From: Owenia fusiformis
Lineage: Eukaryota; Annelida; Polychaeta; Sabellida; Oweniidae
Assembly (NCBI GenBank): GCA_903813345.2
Contig: CAIIXF020000001.1
Span: 44,347,885-44,411,884 of the forward strand
Reading direction: 5' to 3'
DNA length: 64,000 nt
The notes under the pieces: generated by a model
The model's database searches: none
Told to the model about the DNA's origin: nothing
The model's input: the letters and a program-made list of their open reading frames with translations, nothing else
Made by a program: the position numbers and the translations under genes
Shown here: positions 27,001 through 39,000 of the stretch, in pieces
Layout: each line of letters begins with the position of its first letter
Position numbering within the stretch: the first letter of the stretch is position 1

Positions 27001-30000
27001 GCAATTTTTCGAAATATGTACAAGACAAAAAAACATGGCAAATCTAATTCTTATTCTAGGGTCTTGCAAAAATGACCTGTTTCACATTATTCATTTACTC
27101 AAGAAATCTCATACTCACCCATACAGGTTGGGTAGTTATAGTAACCAGGTGCACACCGATCACATCTGTCCCCTCCATAGTTCTCCTTGCAGATACACTG
27201 TCCAAACAACTTGTCACAAACCTCCTCAGCAGAGCCAATCATATCACAGCCACAGTAGTCACATGATGGGAAGTTGTAGTAGCCATTGGCGCATTCCCCA
27301 CATGTTAGTCCTCCGTAGCTGTTGCTACATGTACACTGACCTGTTGTGACATCACAGCCACTACCAAGAGATCCAGTTCTGTCACAGGCACAGGCTGCAA
27401 TGAAAACATCACATTGAATCTCTATCGACAGGCCACAATATCCTCGAACTATTTCAGATTACAGTTTTGATGCAGATAAAAAGTTAAATGTAATGGCCTT
27501 TATGGAAGTTTCAACCCCTGTCACCTGTATTGTGTACACATGATCAGGGAGATAAGTTCTTAAGAATACTACATAAATCATGATTCCTTGAGCTAATGGT
27601 CACCTGAATTACCTCTAAAGTGTTGTGAACCATGGGCAACATTAAAAAGGTTGCACCTTTGGAAAAAATAAAACTTACATCTGCAATTGGGAAATCCATA
27701 GTATCCATAGTCACATTGGTCACAGAGGTCACCAGCATAGCCAACCTTACATGGACAGGTTCCTCTGATGGCTTCACAGTTCCCTGGTTGTGTTCCATTC
27801 ACGTTGCAGTCACATGGTACACACCTTGGGTAGCCATAGTAACCAGGAGCACATCTATAACAACAAATAAATATTGATCATTTGTGATGCAACTATTTTA
27901 TCCAAAGATCAATATCAATATCAACAAGATCAATATATACTGTAGAGTATCTAGGACTTATTATTTTGGGAGAGGTGGAGATTTGAAGTGCATGTATAAT
28001 CAATCATGCTGCAACGTAAGCTCCAGCCAAGATGCTCAAGTCCAATAAGTGTTGATTTGGTCCATCTAATTTTTTCACTATGTACATTAAAATGACATGA
28101 AAATCAGTATATACTTCAATTTTGACCAGTCATTTGAAAGCCTATGGCACAGATCTGACCAATATATCAATAGTACCTGTCACAGTTCTCCCCGGTGTAC
28201 TCCTGCCTACATTTACAACGCCCTGTACCATCTTCACAGTCACCTGTAGAGTAAGTGGGGTCACAACGACAGCGCACACACACAAATGGGGAGTCGAGGG
28301 GAGTACCCTCTGGCCTGTAGTAACCAAACTTGCAGCGTTCACAGTTGATTCCCTCAGTATTGTGCTGGCAGTTTTGACATACACCACCACCCTCGTAGTT
28401 ACCTTAAACATTCAATTGTTCCATTATCTTTTATTAGGACTTATTTTGAATAAGAATCGTAAATTAGTCCTATGGGGTATATGGGGTATATTTTCCCTAT
28501 CTGAACATTGGTGGTACAGAATCGTGTGCTTAAAAAGTCACCTTTTCTGTTGAAAATGAATTAGAAGGCCTTTGAAGTATTCATCAATACTGTATGTGTA
28601 CTATTCTGTTGAACAGTCACTTACCATAGATGTCTAAACTGGTCCTATTCTGGGCAACCTCTTCATTGTACACACATTCAGTGGTGTGACTGTGGCAATT
28701 ACAAGGCTCGCATGGGTTGGTAACATATCGAGAGCTCTTCTGCCATTTCTTCTGTACAAAACCAGGACAGCACTCGTCACATTGATCACCGCATGTGTTG
28801 GTTTCATTTCTGCACCGGCAGATCAGTTTGTTAGGGTTCATTGGATCAGTTTTGTCGCAGACATCTGCGTGGCCGTTACAGACACATCTTCCACCTATTG
28901 AGATATCCTTGATACTGTAGTAGTACTAGAAATAGATATTGAAAAATATTTATCTCATGCTAACTACATACAATTAGTATGCAGAGGAAGACTGTTTGGT
29001 GTTATTGTGTGCTTTTTCTTCCTTTACAGTTTACAGAATACATATTGTTTTAGAATATCTTTCCTCTTTTACAATGTTCCTAATAGAACAAATTACCGAT
29101 ACATGGTTTTATCACAAAAGCCAAAGAATGGATGATTTATGTAATATCAACTTAAACAATACAAATCAAATATTTAATAGTAAAAAAAGGGACCAAGAAA
29201 TATTTTATCATTCAGGATTCCTATCATGCATTTTCTCATGATTTTCTGTATCATGTTACAACTTTTTTCTATAGTTCAGCTATTATGTAGGGAAAACAGG
29301 GACAATTCCTAACTTGTATAAATCTCTCAGAGAATGTTTAGAAAATTGATACTGTTTACTAAACAGATTAAAAGAAGTCTCCATTAATCAACATTTCACA
29401 GATTTATATTTACAGTTTAACCAGCAACTTAAGATTTCTTAGGTTGGGTTAACATTATCTTACATTTTTCACATATAGCATTGTAATTAACAGGATTAAA
29501 GTCTTATGTAATGACTACATCTTAAAAGTAAACAGAATGATAATAGAAGACTTATCTTAGGAGTATATGCTAGACAAATAAATACAATGCCCTTTTTGTG
29601 AATCATACCCTTTGTAAATGGTATGACTTTACAACTCTTAAGAACATCATCTGTACTAATATTTCTCCCACATTTTGGGTTGAGGGTATGTTTCAAGTCA
29701 GGGAGATTTCTTCAGCCCTTATTAAATATGGTAGTTTGCCTAGTATGGAGATTAAATTATTGAGATGGGTGTTGGTTCTATTTGCTCTATTTTGAGATCT
29801 CTTAATTAAAAAGAGTTGAAGTACAGCACCCTAAAAACTCATCACCTGTCTCGGAAAGGGTATTTGATATTGCAGGCAATTTATGCTTCAAATCAGTCTA
29901 AATCGTATAGACTCATGTAAAAATAAATTGTGTTTTTTTTTTGTCACACATTCCTCCGAAAAATGTATATTAATACAGTATATCTAAAAATATACTATAC

Positions 30001-33000
30001 GTGTAGATATTATTTTATGTTATAATAAAGTACCTCATGAGCCATCGTACTTCAGAAATTACACTTAACCTTTCATAAACAGCTTACCCAGACAGGCTGG
30101 AAATACCAACACCCACCTCAATCAATTAAAACCTCTGATCTCAGACTAGTGGTAATCTACTTGATTCTCAAAGGATATCCTTCATGAAAGGCTACTGTGA
30201 AAAGGTATAAGGTTTCACTTATCTCAGTAAGTCTGGCTTTACATACTTCCATTCAGGAAATTCCAATTTAGAACATGGTAAAGTTCCTAACTAAGTTTGA
30301 AGTAGCAATCAGGGCTCAGCACCATTAAGCCAGAAAATAGTATTTCAGCTGCCATAGCATTTTGTGGTTTTCATGTTGCACTAAAAGTTGTTGAAAGCTG
30401 ACATTGCCTTGATAATATAAAAAAAATAGTTTACCCCAATTTACATTTCACTAAAAAATTGAAAAAAAAAATCTTTACAATAATGGTCTATTCTCTGAAC
30501 ATAACTTTTCAAAAGTTTATATGATTTTTATCACTTCATTAGGAGTCTATTTACAACCAAAAACCTTGCATTTTCTAAGGATCTCATCCTCTTTCACCCC
30601 AGGAGATCATAAGTCAATTCTCACTTCTATTTTAAAATTATGGCCAAATTATAGTAATTATACCTTGACTAGAGGCCATTTTCTGCCTAACTGAACCTTT
30701 TGGACAGTTATCAACTTGTATAGTGTTGCTTTAGTGGGAAATAAAGTGAAATTTTATTCATTATGTCCAAAAGATATATTTTACATAGCCAGACAGCCAG
30801 ACTGTTTTATTCACACTTGACCAGTATCCAGGGGTTTCATTAGTCAAAGGCAACAAGCCATTTTCTTACGTTGTTTTTACCAAAATTGTCCTGTTTTCGT
30901 GTTAAAACCCCCTCCCCCAGATTAAATTCCCTTTGTCTTTGTTTTGTTGTTAGAAATTCCAAGAGAACCCCTGGGTATCATTAATTGTAGATATACTATA
31001 AATATGCAAATAATCTTGATCAATGGACATTTGAAGTCCAATGTCTTGTCCTCAAGAGCTCTATGGCACACTTCCTCCAAATGTTTTTCTGATATCTCAC
31101 AAAAAGCCCTACACCTTTGGAAAATAAGTCAGAATTTGAAAAAATAGACCTCTCCAAAATGGACCCATAATTTAAGAGGAAATAACAGATCATCAAGAGG
31201 GTTTACTTTTGGCCCCTAAACTTTCGATTCCCTGTGAGGAATTCTGAAATAAATAAAAAACTGACATGATCTCCCCAAAGACAAGACTACTAGACCTCTA
31301 ATTGAATGATTCCCTTGCTTCCTTATATATCTACATTTTTACCTTTTGAATTTATCTTGTATTGAGTTCTTTCTCCCTACTATGAAGTACTTACTTCTTC
31401 TACAACCACCTTGTATACAGAGTTGTTAAGGGAGGGAGGTACACAAGGCCTTGGTGCAAGACTATTATGTAGATGCATGGCAGCATTTGATATACACTAG
31501 CATGACCACCAAGCACATTAACAAGTCATGACCTATGGTTTGTTAATGGCCTACATATGTGCACTATCCTGACAGGGCGAGGCTATAAAAGCCATTACAC
31601 TGAAGGAATGAATAATGAGGAGCTATCTTAGAACTATATGGAAGTGAATGTACAGTACTACCAATCTTGGTGAACACACTTCACTCTCGTGAGCACCTCT
31701 ATCTAGCCGATGGTGAACAACACATCTCTCTAGTGAACACCTCTATTTAGATAACATTTGTCTGTACATTCACTAAAGGACAATGATATTGCCAAGTGAC
31801 TTATAACCAAATCATTTCTGAAGTAAATAACTAACTACAATATACGTACAATGGTGTATTTAGTTTTTCTCATATAAAAAAGTCAAGATAAAAATGACAT
31901 CACTGTCTTTGTTATTCGTAATTGAGAAAGATAAATCTAGATGACATCAAATAACTCGTATGCTTAGACAATATTTTCACTATATTTCATAAAATTGCAC
32001 ACTACAGGTGTGGTAAAACTTTCTATAACACCGCATTATATCATTCATCCTTGGGGCACTTAGATAACTTTGAGAACATGTGACATAATATTATCCTTAA
32101 TTAATCAGGAATAGAAGAACATGTGAAGGAAATTCAGAAAGCTAAAGAGCCTTCATATCTTGAAGGTTTCATAGTGATTAGTTCGAAGGTTTCACTTTAT
32201 TGGTGGAGATATAATGAGCACACCTCGCTAATACTGGTTTACTTTTACCTTCATATGGAGGCGTCCACTCAAAGTACTTCAAAACTCACTTTCTTCACTT
32301 CAACATTATGATAATTTTGGTCAAGCTGTTATGCGTGCCAAAAGATTATATACAAATTGAAGTTACAAAACAAATTATTGAACAAATGATTGTGTTTCAT
32401 ATTGTGTTTGTATCAAATTTGGCCAATGTGCATATCTTAGAAAATATTGCCAAGAAATTGCAGTGAGAAAAAATGTATGGCTCAAACATATTATTTTTCA
32501 TTTTAGTTTATCATAAACTTATCAGACTCTGTAGTCACTAGTGAGTTAATTTAATAACAAACTCTAATTCATTTTTATTTAAGCGATGGAATGCCAAATT
32601 TATCTGACAGGAGTTGACTTTTGCGCCAAAGTTTCTCCTGTATAATTCTTATCTGTCACATCTCAGTTATTTCCCTTTGTTTGCAAAAAGTCAACAAAAT
32701 ATTTTCATGTGGTAAAATATAAATACACATTAAAAGTCTAGTATGTGGCCGCATTTGACCTGACTTATTTCCTGGCTAAAATGTTGGTTCTACCCACCCA
32801 CGCTCATTGATAAAACACATCTGGTAATTTAAAGTATACATTCTAAGTGGAGTATTTAGTTAAACATTAGCCACCGATACTGGAGTAGTGTTTATACCAT
32901 TGTACATGTAGTCTTGAAGTATATGATTGCGTACTACAACCATTTCACATCATCTATTAATCAGACAGCATTAGGGGCAACACTCTCACATCACATTTAA

Positions 33001-36000
33001 TTTCCCTGTTCTTGTAGCCCCACCCCAAGTCCCTATCCCATTCAGAGTTCACACATAAGGACTGACACTCACCCTTCTTGTGACAGTGGGGTCCTGCCTA
33101 GCCAAAGCCATTAAATGTCCCAAGAGTGTCTTGGTCCTCAGGAACCTCAGTCTCACGTGAGTTGCTAGAGTCCATGCCTGCAGCGACTCAGAGTTACTGA
33201 AGTCATTAGCATTGGGGCGTCCATTCACCAGGGAAACAACAATCTAAAATTCAGAATAAGATACAGTTTAGCTCAGAGAATGGATTTGTTTACCCTTTCC
33301 AATATTTTGCTTCTTAAGAATTCAATTACAGCACATTGTAGGTACTATTGGTCACTGGGCCTTTGGGTAGAATTTGTTGGATTGTAATGAATAGACAACA
33401 TTGGGTTGGAGGCTGCTTGGGTTTCTATTGACGCGGACACAATAATTTGCCAGAAAGAAGACTCCGCTTGCTTCTCAGAATGCTCACCAGTTTTTAAACA
33501 GTGGATAATTAATCAATTTCGAAAGAGATTTTTGAGGGATGCCATTTTTTCACTGTAAGAGGTTGGAGCAAATAAGAATCAAGTTCTACACCCCGGTCTT
33601 AATCCCTAGTGAGAATTCTGATACTGATATTGAGGTTTAGCCATCATGGTAAGCCACGCCCTCTCCATCTCTACCCTTCTGCGATGCAACAGAGAGAGAT
33701 ACTATGAGTATCAGAATGAGGTTTAGCCATTATTTTTTATTGACTAATCCTATTTTCATTACCATTATCATATAATAAACTCTTCCACTACTCACCTCTC
33801 CTCCTTCCAATGGGACAACCTTTGAGTAATGAGTTGTACAAATCACAGAGTCATCCCTATCTAATCTTCCCCGAGATGGCAGTCCAAACAGGGTGTTACA
33901 GTCACTATTCGTGTCAGCAAAGTACTGCCAAGGAGTGAATGTCTTACCAAAATCAGCAGATTTCTCGAGGACCCACACCCCAGGACGGGGTGAGTTAGCC
34001 ATCTTAATCCAGACATAGGCAACATGGAATTCCTGAAATGATATAATGTGATAATTAAAATGTGTTGTGACTTTTGATTTTGATAAATACAGAATATCAC
34101 ATCATTTTGAGTGATATCATTTTTATCGCCGAGTTGATATCAAATATCAACACGAGTGAGCGAAGCGAATGAGTGTTGATATTTGATATCTACGAGGCGA
34201 TAAAATGATATCACGAGAAATTATGTGATATTGGGTTTATCCCATGATTACAATCACCGTGTGATGTTCTGATCCAATTTCCAGGACATTGGCAGACAAT
34301 ATAAACTAGAAATTAGAATATCAATTGAATATTTGAAACACTTTATTTCAACAATTAATTAAAAGTAAATAAAATGAACATGTAAACATTGATAAATATC
34401 ACACGGATGTGTGAATGTTGAAATTCGCCAATTCTTCGTCAGACGAATTTGCACCAGCCATTTTGATTTGTACTTTACTCACTGCGCAGTAAAATGCACT
34501 ACTTTTTGTACATGATATAGTTCGTCATAAATACCATTTTTTAATCGTTAGTAAGCAGCCTTCTAATCAAATTATATACACATTCGTAATTCAATACACC
34601 AATGAAACTTAAAGATAATAGATTAACGGACCTATTTTCTCAAAAGAGAATAAATTATCTGACCTAATTTCCAACAATATTGTGGCGCGAAATGCAAATG
34701 TGATATCACACGGATATGCGTGAGATAAACGATATCACACGCATATGAGTTTGATAAACGATTTTCTGGAAAATATCACACGGATTTCAATAATATCAGA
34801 AATATCAATAGCTGTTATTGTACAGATAACACATTAATCGTGGGATAAATGAGTAATATTAAATGCAAATCAGAAATTGTAGAACATAAGATTCCAGGGT
34901 GGGAGGAGAATCATTAAACCAATTCATGGAGCCCAGATTTCTGGCTGGGAATCATTCAACTTTCCATGGTATAAAATAAAATTTGATGGATCTAAATTCC
35001 GGGTATGTATCATATTTCATAATTAAATTGATGGAATTTGTATTTGAATTTATTGATATATAGTGCTATTTCAGTGACCAGACATTTCAGTGACCTTGGT
35101 CATGTTACTGTAGATTTAACATGAAATGGTACATGTATAATCAGTGAGGGTTTATGACAATTTGTACTTCATGTTGTTTTTATACAAGGAATAAAGATCA
35201 CTCAGATAGCATGATAAAGTACTTGTTTTTAACAAGCTATAATTTTCTCTCCAGGGTAAACATGGTAAATAGACTTGATTGTTTGCCATATCATTCATAA
35301 CTTGTCCTCATTGGGCTGCTTTTCAGGGGAATGTCAAAAACACAGCACTTCAAAATAGTATTTTGACTAAGTACAGGCACTGGCAGATCCAGAAGTTAAC
35401 AAGGGGGGGGGGGACATTTCAAGTTAGGGGAAAAATTTCTGCTCTAGACCAACAAAAATTGGGCCTGAATTTTGAAAAAGTTTAAGACCCATTTTTGATA
35501 ATTTGGCATAACAAAGGCCTATGTTTTGAGGCCATATAAAATTTTAAGGCTACTAGAAAAACCACTAGAAAAAATGAAAATCTAGTTCCCCAACAACAGC
35601 AATTTAACAAAGAGCTTTCGATTAAAATCACTAACTATATGTCAGTTTTCGTAAAAAATCAAGGTATACTTAGAGGTTATGTCACTATGACGTGAAATAT
35701 GCCTGAGTTCTCCCAATATAGGCCGACCTTGGGAGGCTCTATATTTGGGCAAGAACGAAGGCATATTTCACGTCATAGTGACATAACTGATGTATTACAT
35801 GCCTTTGTTCCCATGGTTACTTTGTATCAATGACGTGACGTCATGATATTATCATGGTTATTAAAGAAATCTAATATCAAAACGAGGTAAGCGGGCTATA
35901 TCGGGGTAATCGGGCAATATCGGTGGATATAGCTCGCTAACTTTCCCATTGACTTCCATACAAATGCTTCGCTAGGTATGTAATACACTGAAATATGTAA

Positions 36001-39000
36001 TCAGACAGTATTTCTCGCTATGACTTGTCCCCTGACAAAATGACATCAATTTTTAACCTCTGACATGACCCCTACTAGCATTTGATTAATATATTTTGTG
36101 TGGTATATTCAACTTTGTCAGCACCTGTGATAAAAATACATGTCTGCCACTCAATGTTTATACAAACATACTAAAGTTGGATTTTTTAAAACATGAAAAA
36201 TATCTAAGAGTATAATAGAAATATAACTTGGTATGCATGTGAAAATGTACTCGCAAATCAAGTTTTCTTTAAAAATGCATTTTTGTACACTTTAGACATG
36301 AGGAAGTGTTCTCTGAAGACCATTTCTTGAAATCATACCTCATTTCACAAAGGAACTAACATTGTAAAAGTTTTAAAAATTTAACTTAATAATTATTTCA
36401 CAATATTTTCTTCAAACTTGCTTGAAGATTCAAGATCTGCTTAGTGGTGATCATCATGTCTCCACTAATGCAGGCATACCTTGCTAAGAGGAAAGAATGT
36501 GATAACTAAGGAATGTGTATATTGAAGACAAGGGAGTCTGTGGGATTTTTTTAAGGGCGGGAGGTGCATCTACATCTACATTAAACTAGAATGATATTGA
36601 CAGAGGTTTTAAACATGCCACTATTGTTGACAGACAGACAGACAGATGGACAAGTGAGCAATTGCAAAAGCTCACAATGTGAGCTAAAAAATTGCCATCA
36701 TCATAGCTTACACTTGAAGTCTACCTTGTCCACCTCTTTCAACAGAGCACATAGTTCTTTCCTCTGAGTCTCTTCCTCAGCACCATGAATTGGTGAGCCA
36801 TGGATTGGCTCAAAAAGAGGGTACACTCCTGCACTCCCCCCTTCAAACACCCATATACTTGTATTATATAAATGGTAACACTTGAAAGCATATCTGTAGA
36901 GCACACACAGTAGTCTGAAGCACCCTATTAACATAAAGTGGTTGAAGTGGACAATGTTCATTCCACTGGCTGTTCAAGATGATAAGACAAATTTTCCATT
37001 ATTTTGCATGTTGCAGGAGTTATACATGTATACTCTCCTCTTTTAAGTAAGCAATGGGATTTACCCATTATTTGAAAACCCATTACTTGGAAAACCTTTA
37101 TTCTGAAAAGTTACCCCACAACCTGTTATTCTTAAACGGTTCAAAGTAAGGTTTGCATATTATGGGAAAATAAGAGTTTAAGTATATATTATTGGATTCA
37201 TAACCATGGATTATATATTTGGTGGTTGATGCAAAACTGCCTAATCATAATGCAGAACCATTTCCATTTTATATTTCCTTCATTCATTTCCATAAGTTCC
37301 CTTTGCTTGGTACATTGGTAATTCTACTAACTTTTGTTTATGGTCTTATATTTGTGGTAAAACCAAAATTATGTATACATTACCACAAAATAGAGATTGC
37401 CTCTCTTCAAGAACCAGAAAGAAGGAAAGCAAGGAAGTACAAGCAGCTTACCAGCTTGTTCTATGTTCTATTCTTAGCAGTAGGTCTTATGTACACATGT
37501 TTGCCATAAATCTTATGGAAGAACTCTCAGTAAACCATTACTGAAAGCAGAATCCCAACGGAATACTAGAATGTCCTCTGTTTAATTTGTAAACCTTGAT
37601 GGAAAAAGTATGGAGGAGATATTCAGTGCATGCCAAACCACAGCCTGGCAGATAAGACACATTTGGCTGCCAGTGCATACTGCGCCTGTATTCCATTTCC
37701 AAGGCAAAATGTTGGTACCTGGGATCTACCATTGAAAAAAATGAACGCAAATATATGTTGAAAAATTTCAGGCATCTTTTATCACTCTATTTCAACTCAA
37801 AATTATACCATTTGAAAACTTAGAAGTTAACCTCAGTCACAGTCACTCTATGACAGGCGTATGGCAACCGTTGCTTCCCAAAATCGATACACGAGAAAGA
37901 ATAGTCTACAGGGCCTCTACATCGTACTGCTTATCCTATATTTTATGCTGCACATTTCTCTTGAATTTGGGAAGCTACGGCTGCCATACAGTTGCAGTGG
38001 ACCAAATGTGACTGAGGCATTAGTAATGCACATGATTGCTTTAATAACAAAGCCCTACAGTTACATATATTAAAAATCACATATGATTGTATTTAGCTTA
38101 TAGGTAATATTCTGTAATACAATAAAAGTTTTCCAAACATATATACAAAGGAATGGTTTAAACTACAGATCTAGGATTTTCATTGATTATAGTATTCCTA
38201 AAATCTGTTTGGAATGTAAGCAGCTTTGACATTCCTGTATATACTTTAACTACAGTTAGTGGGGTACTAAGATTAAATAGTTTATACAGCGGATACCAAA
38301 AGTAATCCCATCTCAAGATCAATTAAACACAAAGCTCAATTTATTTTCATTATGTCTCACATATGAAATAGTTGGGATATATCTTAAAATATTATATAAT
38401 TCAGATTGGTTATCATTCAAATGTTTCAACCTGAAATAATAAGTTTTTAATTCTTGAAAAAGTGAAAGTACTAAAAATGTGGTCACATGCCTGGAATAAT
38501 CAGTTGTTAAAAATTTGTGCCAAAACTTTGTTCATACATAGGCTTTCACATAGGACCAGCATGTATATAAATATTAAACACTATGCATGCGAAATTTCAG
38601 TTTACCAAAGCCCAGGGTGGCAAACTGTGAACTGACTAGACATGAAAGTTATATATGCACAACCAAAATCTCATGAGATAATATGATGTAATGGTTTAAT
38701 TGGCTCTATTATCAAACACCACTTTATATAACTGAAACTGCTGCTCTGTAAGTTCTCCTTTCAGGTGACATAATATATATATTCGACTTATCAGGGCATT
38801 ATACCTCAAGGCATCTTTATAAATTATTGGCACCAGGAAGGGCATTAGCTGCCAAGTGTGTGTGTAAATAAGCTGAGGTTGAAAAACAAGGACAGATGTG
38901 GAAGAAGACAAATGAGGTGGAGGGGGGCTTTTTGAAAATTAAAATTGAGTTTTAAAGAATTTTTGGAGCTTTTTTCATAAAAACTTATAGAGTTTACTCA

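Noticed and set aside
36701-36961. Minus-strand frame of 86 codons with [14 protein letters not shown], recalling the FEPxHGS motif of isocitrate-type dehydrogenases.
   Set aside because: No other motif of that family is present and the rest of the frame is not similar. Probably chance, or an unidentifiable fragment.
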